Assembly (NCBI RefSeq): GCF_042652925.1
Contig: NZ_JBHSHC010000022.1
Span: 1-64,000 of the forward strand
Length of the DNA stretch: 64,000 bases
Reading direction: 5' to 3'
Origin: Effusibacillus consociatus
GTDB taxonomy: Bacteria > Bacillota > Bacilli > Tumebacillales > Effusibacillaceae
Shown: positions 52,997 through 61,341 of the stretch, one piece after another
Layout: every line of letters begins with the position of its first letter
Position numbering within the stretch: the stretch's first letter is position 1
Made by a program: the position numbers and the translations under genes
Notes under the pieces: generated by a model
Databases searched by the model: none
The model's input: only the letters and a program-made list of their open reading frames with translations
What the model was told of the DNA's origin: nothing

Positions 52997-54052
52997 ATGG
53001 TGATGCAGCATGGGGGCAACATTACCCGCTACCAAACGGAATGGGGATGGAGCCGGGATAAGATGGCGGATTTCAGCGCCAATCTGAATCCGTTGGGTCC
53101 ACCTGATTCGGTACTTCGCGCGATCCAGGAAGCGCTTCCCCGAATCATCGATTATCCCGACCCACTTGGAGAAGACGTGCTTGATGCATTGGCGAAAAAA
53201 TGGTCGCTGCCGGCAAGCCGGTTTCTGCTTGGAAACGGGGCTGCCGAATTGATTTTTTTGGCCATGCGGCTGATCCAGCCGAAAAAAATCGCAACGGTCA
53301 CGCCGGCATTTCGAGAGTACGAACAAGCGGCGAAAGTGGAGGGCGCCGAGATCCTGCGAGTTCCCTTGTCCGCACAGACAGGTTTTCGGGTCGAGTCGGA
53401 ACCCCTTTTTCAAGTTCTCCCAAAAGTGGACCTGCTGGTACTCGCCAATCCCAACAATCCAACGGGGCGCTGTATTGATCGAGGGATTCTTGATGAAATC
53501 CTGCATACTGCAAGAGACCTGGACAAGTGGCTGCTGATTGATGAGGCTTTCCTTGACTTTCTTCCGGACGAGGAAGCGAGAACTCTCATCCGGTACGTTA
53601 CTGACTTTGAGAAGCTGATCGTCATCCGCTCAATGACCAAGTTTTACGCGATTGCCGGGATTCGTGTCGGGTACCTGGCTGCAGAAGGGCATCTCGTTGA
53701 CCGCATGCGGGAAATGCAGGTTCCCTGGTCGGTGAACACGTTGGCTCAGATGGCGGCCATCGCGGGGCTCGAGGATGAAGAATTTCGGCAGCGGACACTG
53801 GATTGGCTGCAAACGGAACGGAAGTTTCTGTCGGAACAGCTGAGGGAAAAGGGGTATCGGGTGGTTCCGTCTGATGCCAATTTTCTGCTTGTTCAGCGTG
53901 AGGATGTTCGAATCGAACAGCTTTGGCCCAAGCTTGCGGAAAAAGGGATTTTTGTCCGCGATTGCCGCTCGTTCGCGGGTCTGGATGAAACCTATTTTCG
54001 TATCGCGGTGCGGGCAAGGGAAGAGAACCGGCGGCTGTTGGAACTGCTTTGA
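52997..54052 (+). CDS. cobD: Threonine-phosphate decarboxylase
   Basis: 351-residue class I PLP enzyme giving aminopropanol phosphate for CbiB. It begins QHGGNITRYQTEWGWSRDKM, followed by DFSANLNPLGPP, LANPNNPTGRCI, and PLP lysine K215 in RSMTKFYAIAGIRVGYL. This distinguishes it from histidinol-phosphate aminotransferase together with the cob context. ATG 52997 has AGAGAGGG upstream. Last gene of the cobalamin operon. Confidence 0.93.
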   Translation: MVMQHGGNITRYQTEWGWSRDKMADFSANLNPLGPPDSVLRAIQEALPRIIDYPDPLGEDVLDALAKKWSLPASRFLLGNGAAELIFLAMRLIQPKKIATVTPAFREYEQAAKVEGAEILRVPLSAQTGFRVESEPLFQVLPKVDLLVLANPNNPTGRCIDRGILDEILHTARDLDKWLLIDEAFLDFLPDEEARTLIRYVTDFEKLIVIRSMTKFYAIAGIRVGYLAAEGHLVDRMREMQVPWSVNTLAQMAAIAGLEDEEFRQRTLDWLQTERKFLSEQLREKGYRVVPSDANFLLVQREDVRIEQLWPKLAEKGIFVRDCRSFAGLDETYFRIAVRAREENRRLLELL

Positions 54053-54422
54053 GTAAGATTTACGCCTGCCGCATGGAAAGTATGTCTTTTTTTGGCCTAA
54101 CAGCTCGAGTTCATTGACGTTGCGGTGCTGCCTCCCAGTTTGAAGAATAACGGATTTTCGATCCGGTATTTCACTATCTGACGGCTGGATTCACTACCAA
54201 AAATATGACAATAAGCACCTGAATGTCTGCTATTTCCCGCGGAGGAGTCATTTTCCCAAGGAGGAGTCAATCACTGCACACCTAACCCATCATCACAACA
54301 GACCGACACTCCAGAACTGCGGTGAGGTTCACACCGCCTGGTCCAACCCAGTTTGTCCGCTTCCTTTTTATGGACGTCTATTTTGAGGGATGTTATCATA
54401 AAACACAAGGGGAGGTGGTTCT
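54053..54422. other. Gene-free stretch after cobD
   Basis: About 370 bases with no supported gene and no clear terminator. The 54130-54240 part shares word order with 47450-47560 (possible degenerate repeat). It ends in GGGGAGGTGG, the Shine-Dalgarno of the next small gene. Confidence 0.4.
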
Positions 54423-54596
54423 ATGTCATTTGCAAATTTTGATGAAATTTATGCTATTTGTTGTGAAAGTGAAAAGGGCGAGTTGTTGGAAGAGGAGAAG
54501 TTGCTGAGTCATGAAGGGATTTTTCCCGAAAAAGTATTGAAAAATGGTGAGGACCCACTACTTACAGAAGCGGACGAAAAACTTCTCGTGGTTTAA
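54423..54596 (+). CDS. Small hypothetical protein (57 aa)
   Basis: ATG with GGGGAGGTGG upstream. Acidic: MSFANFDEIYAICCESEKGE, then LLEEEKLLSHEGIFPEKVL. No family recognised. The strong ribosome-binding site and lack of overlap with other genes support it. Confidence 0.55.
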   Translation: MSFANFDEIYAICCESEKGELLEEEKLLSHEGIFPEKVLKNGEDPLLTEADEKLLVV

Positions 54597-54667
54597 AAAT
54601 GGCGGATCCTTCGTAATTTCCCCCTCTTACTTCTACATGGAACTTACTTCCCGACATGGGGAATCTA

Positions 54668-55243
54668 CTAACGCAGGAACAGTTTCGGAACCAGACCAAG
54701 CCTCAGGTTGCCGGGGAGAAGCTCAACGTATGTAATGGCTATTTCCCGCGGAATATAGGAGCGGAGATCGAGGGCAAACGGCGTTTTCAATTCTGTGTTG
54801 AAGAGCAGCAGGAGTTTGGAAAACGTTTCGGGTGACAGAGGGATTTTTCCGAGCTTATATTCGTAAGGCGTGATCAAGAGACGATCCCCTTCCAGAGTGA
54901 CACTTGCTTTTGTCTCGATTCCTACGCTCAAAAATCCTTTTTTCAAATTTACATGGCTGACCAGGGATTCGCTGTGCAGTTCCACGGCCGCCCCTGTGAT
55001 CGGCAGCTGCTGCAGTTTAGCCGATTTTACAACATATTGCTTGAACAGATTCGTCAAATCCTCTTCTGAGAGAGTCATGACTCCGAGGTTCACAATCGCT
55101 GATTCGATTCGGTCGGCCCAAGGGACTTTTGAATAGTTCAGGTTCAGTTCCCGGGCTGGCTGAATGGACTTCCAGAGACTGATGCTCCCGATTATAAAAA
55201 ATAGGACACTCATAATCCCAATGGATCGAAGCAATTTGCTCAT
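54668..55243 (-). CDS. YpmS-like membrane-anchored protein (DUF2140)
   Basis: 191 residues: an N-terminal membrane helix (IGIMSVLFFIIGSISLW), then an extracytoplasmic domain including VTLEGDRLLITPYEYKLGKI and the LRSYIPREIAITYVELLPG end. Resembles YpmS, which is encoded next to the SCO protein YpmQ in Bacillus, as here. Function unknown. Start ATG 55243 has GGGGGAG upstream. Confidence 0.78.
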   Translation of the reverse strand: MSKLLRSIGIMSVLFFIIGSISLWKSIQPARELNLNYSKVPWADRIESAIVNLGVMTLSEEDLTNLFKQYVVKSAKLQQLPITGAAVELHSESLVSHVNLKKGFLSVGIETKASVTLEGDRLLITPYEYKLGKIPLSPETFSKLLLLFNTELKTPFALDLRSYIPREIAITYVELLPGNLRLGLVPKLFLR

Positions 55244-55274
55244 CAGTGCTCCCCCTCAGACAAGCAAGTAACAG

Positions 55275-55305
55275 AACCCCAGCTTACAGGCTGGGGTTTC
55301 CTTTT
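55275..55305. terminator. Hairpin between SCO and ypmS genes
   Basis: AACCCCAGC (55275-55283) and GCTGGGGTT (55290-55298) around TTACAG. The T-rich tail (TTCCTTTTT) is on the plus strand; for the minus-strand SCO transcript the downstream sequence is CTGTTAC, so termination in that direction is partial at best. Confidence 0.5.
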
Positions 55306-55311
55306 TAAGGA

Positions 55312-55971
55312 TTATTCTGCTAGCAGCGTTTTAATGTCCGCAATTATTTCTTCATCTTTCACCCCGGTTCCCATCAAATACGAATTCCGCCATTGATTTT
55401 TCTCGTCCAATAAGAACAGACGGTCGCTGTGCATTATGTCATGGTTCATCATTTCCTCCGCACTGACATGGAACTGTTTCATGACCGCATCGGTCTGCTC
55501 TTTCGTTCCCCGCAGGAAAGCCCAGGTATTTGGGTCTGCATTGAATTGTTTTGCATATTGTTTAAGTACGTCAGCAGTATCCCGATTCGGATCTACCGTA
55601 ATCGAAATCAGCTGGATATCGGCGTTCGGAACCTGCTGCTTGAGTTTACCCAGTATGGTTTCCATACGTTTGGTAGTAATCGGGCAAACGTCGTGACAAT
55701 TGGTGTAGAAGAAATAAACGAGCTTCGCTTTTGCCTTTAAATCGTTGTCGAGAGAAACCGGTTTTTTCTCTGTGTTCTCCAATGTGAAGTTCGAAATCTG
55801 CCCTTGAACAGGCAGTTTGTTGGCGGGTTGCGGAGTTTCCGTTTTGGGAACGGGAGCCGGTGGTGTTCCTCCTTGGGAGGCTCCCCCGCATGCCGCAAGA
55901 CTTCCTGCGAGAACCAAGGTAGCTAGTACGAAAAGGCCATTTTTTGTTGTTCGGTTGGTTGAAATGTTCAT
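55312..55971 (-). CDS. SCO1/SenC-family lipoprotein (YpmQ-like)
   Basis: 219 residues with a lipoprotein signal (lipobox SLAAC) and thioredoxin fold: copper-binding CxxxC in YTNCHDVCP and the distal histidine in MNHDIMHSDR. It delivers copper to cytochrome c oxidase CuA or acts in thiol reduction outside the membrane. ATG 55971 follows GGAGGG; the frame upstream to 56022 has no support. Same order as ypmQ-ypmS of Bacillus. Confidence 0.92.
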   Translation of the reverse strand: MNISTNRTTKNGLFVLATLVLAGSLAACGGASQGGTPPAPVPKTETPQPANKLPVQGQISNFTLENTEKKPVSLDNDLKAKAKLVYFFYTNCHDVCPITTKRMETILGKLKQQVPNADIQLISITVDPNRDTADVLKQYAKQFNADPNTWAFLRGTKEQTDAVMKQFHVSAEEMMNHDIMHSDRLFLLDEKNQWRNSYLMGTGVKDEEIIADIKTLLAE

Positions 55972-56121
55972 GGGCACCCTCCAGGTTGCTGCTTCAATCA
56001 TTATATAGCACAGTGGAACCAAAGAAAATAAGCCATTTCTCAGCTAGTATAATTTCACTTTTCGATCCTCACCTCATATGATATACAAATCAGCCTCTGT
56101 AAAGCAAAGGGGGGAGAGGCT

Positions 56122-56700
56122 GTGGCGGAAGAAATTGTAATTTTTCGGAATGTGGCTGGAGAAATATCCCGCGACGATCTGTTGAAGTGGAAGAAGATGA
56201 TTCACAAACTGGGTTTGGTGGTAGACGAAAAAAATCGCGGCAAAATGACAGCGATGTCTCTCGTCCAGAATGAGGATACGGTGACATTTTATATCTATGA
56301 GCAGGGCACCTACTACCAACTGCACATTGATTATCTGCGGGTGAAAAGAGGGGACGGTCGTCTGGTGCAGGCCATGGAATGGCTGATTCAAACGGCTGGG
56401 CTGCGTGGCGAGAAGTTTGCCACCGGTCGGAGCGAGCTTTGGAGAACCCTGTATGTGAACGGTCTGATCATGGATGAAGGGCCTTTCGTCGAGCGCAAAA
56501 TGCCGCCCGATTTTGATCTGCGAATCACTCGGGAAGCGTTGATGGGGCACATTTATTTGATCATGGACAAATATATGGCGGCAAAAACGGGCGGAGACCG
56601 GGTCATGGAAGAAGAGTACAAAAAAATCCTTCAGGGATTTGTGCAGGAACTGTCGAAGGTAGACGAAGTTCTCCAATCCCAAAACCGGTCCTCTACATGA
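56122..56700 (+). CDS. Hypothetical protein (192 aa)
   Basis: GTG with AAGGGGGGAGAG upstream. Soluble, mixed alpha/beta: AEEIVIFRNVAGEISRDDLL, TVTFYIYEQGTYYQLHIDYL, then helical C-terminus with KKILQGFVQELSKVDEVL. No family recognised. Converges on atpZ, overlapping its end by eight bases. Confidence 0.75.
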   Translation: MAEEIVIFRNVAGEISRDDLLKWKKMIHKLGLVVDEKNRGKMTAMSLVQNEDTVTFYIYEQGTYYQLHIDYLRVKRGDGRLVQAMEWLIQTAGLRGEKFATGRSELWRTLYVNGLIMDEGPFVERKMPPDFDLRITREALMGHIYLIMDKYMAAKTGGDRVMEEEYKKILQGFVQELSKVDEVLQSQNRSST

Positions 56701-56926
56701 ATTTTTTAATCAGCAGCATCATGCTGTAAATCCCGACCCCGAGTCCCACCAGTAACCCGATCATCAAAAAAATGGGCGTGGTGCCAAATTCACCGTCGAT
56801 CCATTTACCGAGATACACTCCTCCAAGGACACAGAGAGCCAAATCGGTTCCAATTGCGGATACCAGTCCGATTGCACGGTAAGGATTTTCATTCTTGTCA
56901 GGTTTCTTTTGGGGGTCATTGGACAT
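56693..56926 (-). CDS. atpZ: AtpZ/AtpI-family small membrane protein
   Basis: 77 residues, two membrane helices (AIGTDLALCVLGGVYLGKW and TPIFLMIGLLVGLGVGIYSM), the AtpZ/DUF... ATP synthase-associated pattern. These proteins aid c-ring assembly or Mg transport and usually head an atp operon; none is visible here. ATG 56926 follows AAGGAGG; the longer frame to 57190 is not supported. Confidence 0.82.
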   Translation of the reverse strand: MSNDPQKKPDKNENPYRAIGLVSAIGTDLALCVLGGVYLGKWIDGEFGTTPIFLMIGLLVGLGVGIYSMMLLIKKFM

Positions 56927-57011
56927 AGGGGGAGCCTCCTTATATTGGAAGGATAGAAAAGCACCGGATGGATTCTGACGATCCGTCGGTGCTTTCATAC
57001 TGCTTATTATA

Positions 57012-57362
57012 TTATAGTCCGGACGCAGGACGATGAGACCGCTCCAGATAATGAAGGAACATTTTGCAGAAACTGTCCGACAGGGAAGCATAGAGCGTAG
57101 CCGCCCCTTTTTCGAATACTCCGCTCCGATTGTACACCCGAATCTTGTTGGTGATGATCTTGTGAGTTCCTTTTTCATCCGGTTGACCATCGCTGCGATC
57201 GCGTTGAATCAGTCCCAGAATGTCTTCAAACAGAATATGGTAGGTCTGGTCATCCCGCTGCAGAATAAACTCTTTGGTCGTGAGTTTGTATCCGACTCCG
57301 CGTCGGATCTCAGTCCGCTTGAGCTCTCCCGCGAGGGATTTGACGTTGATAAAGCGGTTCAT
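57012..57362 (-). CDS. Hypothetical protein (116 aa)
   Basis: MNRFINVKSLAGELKRTEIR starts at 57362 after GGAAGGGGG. Beta-rich middle (FILQRDDQTYHILFEDILGL, NKIRVYNRSGVFEKGAATLY) and a helical end (FCKMFLHYLERSH). No family recognised. Confidence 0.7.
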   Translation of the reverse strand: MNRFINVKSLAGELKRTEIRRGVGYKLTTKEFILQRDDQTYHILFEDILGLIQRDRSDGQPDEKGTHKIITNKIRVYNRSGVFEKGAATLYASLSDSFCKMFLHYLERSHRPASGL

Positions 57363-57439
57363 CGGAAGCCCCCTTCCGTACAAATTTCAGAGGTAACAAG
57401 TATAGAGGAAGGCCGACTAAAAGCGCGACATCCGTGTCG

Positions 57440-57477
57440 GTCGACGATAAACGCCACGTTCATGTGGCATCGTCGAC
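57440..57477. repeat. Long inverted repeat beside a truncated gene
   Basis: GTCGACGAT (57440-57448) pairs with ATCGTCGAC (57469-57477) and, inside, GCCAC (57453-57457) with GTGGC (57464-57468). The flanks GTGTCG...CGACAC extend it weakly. It sits between two genes, 150 bases before the broken 5' end of the M42 gene, and may be an insertion-element end or REP-like palindrome. Confidence 0.5.
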
Positions 57478-57628
57478 ACTAGGTCGTCCATGACCGTCGC
57501 AACATCGGCATCAGCGCATCCATGCGCAAGCCTTTTGAACAATGATATCACTTTTTGACGAGGGAAAAAAGGTACTTCCATACCATTCCTCCATTGACGG
57601 CGGTTGCATCAAATAAGTTTTTGGCAGA

Positions 57629-58357
57629 ATGGGAAAGAGATGGGGGAAGACGTATACAGGCACGATTGTATTGACAAAAGCGTCCGTCCATGTTCACGGC
57701 GATGAAACACGTGATTCGAAATGCACTCAGGATCTGATGGAGGTTCGCATCGATGAGAAAGTGACTTCCCGGGAAGGGACGGAGGCGTTGGGAATTCGCG
57801 TGGGGGATTTTGTTTCCTTTGCACCGCGTGTGGAAGTCACCGAATCCGGTTTTGTGAAAAGCCGGCACCTCGACGATAAAGCGAGTGTTGCGGTCCTGCT
57901 GGAAGCGATCCGCTACGTGTGTGAAGTCGGGCTCACGCTTCCTTATACCACCCATTTTCTCATTTCGAATAACGAAGAGATCGGATATGGGGGGAATTCC
58001 AATCTCACGCCGGAAACGGTAGAGTATCTGGCAGTGGATATGGGCGCGATTGGCGAAGGCCAAGCGACTGACGAATACACCGTCTCGATTTGCGCGAAAG
58101 ATTCCTCAGGGCCTTATCACTTCGGTTTGCGCAAGAGGTTGGTTGAGTTGGCGGAACAAAAAGCGATTCCTTATAAACTTGATATCTATCCATATTACGG
58201 ATCGGATGCTTCTGCTGCAATGCGGGCGGGTCATGATGTGGTGCACGGGTTGATCGGTCCCGGAATCGATGCCTCCCATTCGTTCGAACGGACACATAAG
58301 GATTCGCTTGAGGCAACGTTCCGATTAATCGTGGAGTATTTGCAAACTGAAATGTAA
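57629..58357 (+). pseudogene. M42 aminopeptidase/cellulase-type gene, 5' part missing
   Basis: 242 residues covering the C-terminal two thirds of an M42 peptidase: GKTYTGTIVLTKASVHVHG, SRHLDDKASVAVLLEAI (bridging Asp), NNEEIGYGGN (catalytic Glu), YPYYGSDASAAMRAG, and GIDASHSFERTHKDSLEA with the last histidine ligand. Family members have about 350 residues; the first ~100, with the first metal histidine, are absent and not found upstream. Likely inactive. Confidence 0.78.
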
Positions 58358-58365
58358 ACAGAGGC

Positions 58366-58395
58366 AGCGACAGTCGCGGACTGTCGCTCTTTAAC
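58366..58395. terminator. Hairpin between M42 remnant and gerPB genes
   Basis: AGCGACAGTC (58366-58375) pairs perfectly with GACTGTCGCT (58379-58388) around GCG, then CTTTAAC. Part of the same word (GCAGCGACAGTCG) recurs at about 58935 between the second and third gerPB-like genes. Confidence 0.7.
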
Positions 58396-58400
58396 ATGAG

Positions 58401-58631
58401 TTATCCGATTCCGGAAAACGGAGAACCAGGTGTTTGAATTTCTGAAGAAGGACCGATTTGTCCCACTGCGCCGCCGGTTCCTTGGACTCCACCTCCAATA
58501 GCTCCCTGACCTGCGCCTTGAAATGAGATGCTTCCGTCGACTTGCGGATTGTTCCCCACTTGCAAGGCCGACCCATTTCCAAGGGTATATACGAGTATGG
58601 TCCCGATATTGATATTGATAAAGATTGCCAT
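58401..58631 (-). CDS. Spore germination protein, GerPB-like (copy 3 of 3)
   Basis: 76 residues, MAIFININIGTILVYTLGNG then SALQVGNNP, a Gly/Gln-rich middle and the ending EIQTPGSPFSGIG. The start matches GerPB (short beta strand, then NSS-LQIG). GerP proteins lie in the spore coat and help germinants reach the inner membrane. Last of three tandem paralogues. Confidence 0.75.
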   Translation of the reverse strand: MAIFININIGTILVYTLGNGSALQVGNNPQVDGSISFQGAGQGAIGGGVQGTGGAVGQIGPSSEIQTPGSPFSGIG

Positions 58632-58663
58632 TGTTCAATCCTTCCCTGCACGGTCGCTTGTAT

Positions 58664-58894
58664 TCATCCAATTCCGGCAAATGGAGAACCAGGTGTTTGA
58701 ATTTCTGAAGAAGGTCCGATTTGTCCCAATGCACTGCCGGTTCCTTGTACTCCGCCTCCGACACCCCCTTGACCTGAGCCTTGAAAGGAGGTGCTTCCCT
58801 GCATTACAGGACTGTTACCTACTTGCAAGGCAGACCCGTTACCAAGGGTGCTTACGAGGATGGCGCCAACGTTGAGATTTATAAAGATAGCCAT
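58664..58894 (-). CDS. Spore germination protein, GerPB-like (copy 2 of 3)
   Basis: 76 residues, MAIFINLNVGAILVSTLGNG and the same C-terminal GPSSEIQTPGSPFAGIG as its neighbours. GGAAGGA precedes its ATG. Closest to copy 3; the DNA between copies is short and repeats, so these are tandem duplicates. Confidence 0.75.
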   Translation of the reverse strand: MAIFINLNVGAILVSTLGNGSALQVGNSPVMQGSTSFQGSGQGGVGGGVQGTGSALGQIGPSSEIQTPGSPFAGIG

Positions 58895-58969
58895 TGTTCG
58901 ATCCTTCCTTGCACGGTTTGAGTGATGTTTCTTGGGCAGCGACAGTCGAGAGACCGCAGCTTTCCTTTA

Positions 58970-59200
58970 TCAGATTCCGACTAGTGGAGAACCAGGTGTT
59001 TGAATTTCTGAAGAAGGACCGATTTGTCCCAATGAGCTGCCGATTCCTTGGACTCCGCCTCCAACAGCTCCCTGACCCGCACCTTGGAATGCTGTGCTTC
59101 CTTGTTGTTGCGGATTGATTCCAGCTTGCAAGTTGGCCATGTTTGAAACGGTATTGACGAGTATGGGGCCGATGCAGACATTATTAAAAAAGATAGCCAT
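58970..59200 (-). CDS. Spore germination protein, GerPB-like (copy 1 of 3)
   Basis: 76 residues, the most divergent: MAIFFNNVCIGPILVNTVSN, with the tail GPSSEIQTPGSPLVGI. First of the three minus-strand copies. GGAAGGG precedes the ATG. No complete gerP operon (gerPA-PF) is visible. Confidence 0.72.
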   Translation of the reverse strand: MAIFFNNVCIGPILVNTVSNMANLQAGINPQQQGSTAFQGAGQGAVGGGVQGIGSSLGQIGPSSEIQTPGSPLVGI

Positions 59201-59376
59201 TCTTCAACCCTTCCCTCACGATTTGACTGGTCCTTCTTGGGCATTGTATTCCAGTACTGATTGTCTAGGTGAAAGAAGATTCGCAGGGGGTAAGGAAGAA
59301 CATACAGAACAGCGAAAATGAATTTAGGAAAAACTTCGAATCAAAGAAAAGGCCAGATGAATAGGAAATCAAAATT

Positions 59377-59402
59377 AAGGCTTGGGATCCCCAAGCCTTT
59401 TA
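59377..59402. terminator. Terminator after sinR
   Basis: AAGGCTTGGG (59377-59386) pairs with CCCAAGCCTT (59390-59399); on the minus strand it is followed by TTAATTTTGATTT, as expected for the end of sinR. Confidence 0.75.
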
Positions 59403-59424
59403 GATGTCCATTATTTTCAATTGT

Positions 59425-59757
59425 TTACTCTTCTTTACGTTCAAGACGCCACTTATTGAATTCAAGAAATTCACGAAACTGTTCCTTGGAGATTCCGGAT
59501 GTCATCGCTTCCCGTGCGAGATCGAGCCACTCCTGATCCAGCGTTTCCGCTTCTGGTTGGGACTGGGGTTGCAGTAAGGTTTGGATATCTACTCCTAGTA
59601 CAGTAGCGATTTTTTCAAGAAATTGTATTGAGGGGTTATCTTGAATATCACGTTCAATGGAACTCAAGTAGGATTTGGCGACACCTGCCCGATCAGCGAG
59701 TTCGGAAAGAGAGAATCCTTTTTCTATACGAAGCTGCTGAATCCGTTTGCCGATCAT
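59425..59757 (-). CDS. sinR: SinR-type biofilm master repressor
   Basis: 110 residues, the SinR length. The N-terminal Cro/C1 helix-turn-helix (MIGKRIQQLRIEKGFSLSEL, GVAKSYLSSIERDIQDNPSI) is followed by a linker and a SinI-like multimerisation helix (LDQEWLDLAREAMTSGISKE, then QFREFLEF). SinR represses matrix genes until SinI binds it. Divergent from the DUF4047-sipW-tasA/calY operon, with SinR-box words between. No sinI gene is seen in the window. Confidence 0.92.
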   Translation of the reverse strand: MIGKRIQQLRIEKGFSLSELADRAGVAKSYLSSIERDIQDNPSIQFLEKIATVLGVDIQTLLQPQSQPEAETLDQEWLDLAREAMTSGISKEQFREFLEFNKWRLERKEE

Positions 59758-59917
59758 GGTGCATGTCCCCTTCTGAGAGAAAATTTTAAGACTATCCTAT
59801 TATATCATAATACCAATTTTTATGTTGTTTGAATGCAATTGAGGCTTATTGCTTTGGTTTGCCGATCATACAAGTCCCTTCTTTACATAGTTTTAATATT
59901 TACATTATAGCAGCATT

Positions 59918-60010
59918 GTTCTCTATAAAAAACAATAATGTTCTTTATAAAGGAATGAAAAAGAAAGAGAACGGCAAATAGATCTGTATAACGAACGAAA
60001 ATAGTTCTTT
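59918..60010. promoter_or_regulatory. Four SinR-box-like sites in the sinR/matrix-operon intergenic region
   Basis: GTTCTCT at 59918-59924, GTTCTTT at 59940-59946, AGAGAAC (reverse GTTCTCT) at 59966-59972 and GTTCTTT at 60004-60010. Consensus known from Bacillus subtilis is GTTCTYT. Three share the extension GTTCTYTAT. A weak promoter TTTAAT-17-TATACT (60038-60066) lies between these sites and the operon start. Confidence 0.75.
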
Positions 60011-60118
60011 ATGACGAAGCATGAGCTGAAATGGCGTTTTAATATTTCTGAAATTCATCATATACTGTCGTCGAGGGTTCGATAAAACGAACGATATTCA
60101 AACGATGGAGGTTAGCAC

Positions 60119-60705
60119 ATGAGACGAAAACGCGCCCACCAAAAAAAACGTCAAAGGCGCAATGCCGTTTATCATGTCATAAGTCTCCTATCCCTAGCTA
60201 CGACTGGTATCGCGCACACAACAGCATCAACTCATGCTCTGTATATCGATCAGACTCTGATCGAAGCTGGAACGGTCTCAGCAGCGTTCGTTTTTCCGAA
60301 AACGGTAAACGATATCGCCCGGAGGGCCGGGAACGCAAGAAGTGAAGCGGCTCGTCATCATGACCAAGTTAAGGAATTACTTCTCGTTCACAAGCTGATG
60401 CAAATGCTGCAAAAGCGGAGACGGCAACAAAACTGCTATCAGCTGAAAGAGTGAATACATACGTACAAACAGCATACCAGGAAGCTCGAGCAGCTGCTGA
60501 CAGTGCCAATGAATCGGCCAATTCGGCAGAGCAAGCGGCAACTATTCTGGCTACATGCGCGACAGAAAAGGAAGTGAAAGAACAAAGAGAGGCAGAAGAG
60601 AAGGCAAAGAAGGAAGCTGAGGAAAAGTCGAAAAAAGAAGACGTAGTACAGGATGTCGATAAAGAAGGTGGTGCGCCAAATGAAAGTAAAGAAATGGATA
60701 AGTAG
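60119..60705 (+). pseudogene. DUF4047-like secreted coiled-coil protein, split by a frameshift
   Basis: First piece (to 60454): basic N-terminus, a hydrophobic segment HVISLLSLATTGIAHTTAST, then AAFVFPKTVNDIARRAGNAR. After about residue 88 a one-base loss near 60375 moves the reading to another frame, which continues SQADANAAKAETATKLLSAE and NTYVQTAYQEARAAADSANE to a Lys/Glu-rich tail. DUF4047 proteins stand beside sipW and calY in Bacillus. GGAGG precedes ATG 60119. The second piece also exists as an 84-residue open frame from 60451. Confidence 0.72.
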
Positions 60706-61228
60706 AATTACGACCGGTGTGCTGAGCACGATTCTTTTAATGACATTAACAATGACTGTATCCGCAAGATTTTATGGTGGAATCCCCAAGATATTCGGCT
60801 ATGAATTGTTGACTGTGTTATCCGGTTCCATGGAGCCTTCCATACACACTGGATCGATCATAGCGATCCGTCCGACCGGAGACCCAACAAATTTTCAAGT
60901 GGGAGAAGTGATTACCTATCGTTCTCTTGAAGAGAAGAATTCCCTGATTACACATCGCATTCTGGAAGTAAAGGGTTCAGGGCCGCAGGTTGAATATGTG
61001 ACTAAAGGTGATAACAACGCATCTCAAGATCCTAAACCAATTTCGGCCGCTAATGTGGTAGGTCAATTTGCAAACTTTTCGATTCCATTGTTGGGCTATG
61101 TGTTTACATTCGCAAAATCGAAATTTGGTATTATCTCTCTGCTTGTCGTACCCGGCATGCTGTTGATCATATGGCAAATGCTTAATCTGTGGCGGACGAT
61201 CGTACAAGAACCATCTCAGAATGTTTGA
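60680..61228 (+). CDS. sipW: Signal peptidase I, SipW (ER) type
   Basis: 182 residues, membrane helices at both ends. Catalytic S50 in TVLSGSMEPSIHTGS, and histidine H92 in LITHRILEV in place of the usual lysine, the mark of archaeal/ER-type peptidases such as SipW. KGDNNASQDP follows. It processes TasA/CalY and TapA. ATG 60680 lies eight bases after AAGGTGGTG and overlaps the DUF4047 frame. Confidence 0.94.
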   Translation: MKVKKWISRITTGVLSTILLMTLTMTVSARFYGGIPKIFGYELLTVLSGSMEPSIHTGSIIAIRPTGDPTNFQVGEVITYRSLEEKNSLITHRILEVKGSGPQVEYVTKGDNNASQDPKPISAANVVGQFANFSIPLLGYVFTFAKSKFGIISLLVVPGMLLIIWQMLNLWRTIVQEPSQNV

Positions 61229-61341
61229 GATCTTCTCTGGGACCCAGCGGGGTAGGGGAACCATTCGCGATGGCCTGATGAGAAGTTTCAAAATAAATTT
61301 ACATCCCTACAAAGGGAACAAATCAGAAGGAGGAATTAGTA

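Noticed and set aside
54322..54507. 61-codon frame overlapping the small gene at 54423
   Set aside because: Different frame, no ribosome-binding site; the 57-residue frame has GGGGAGGTGG.
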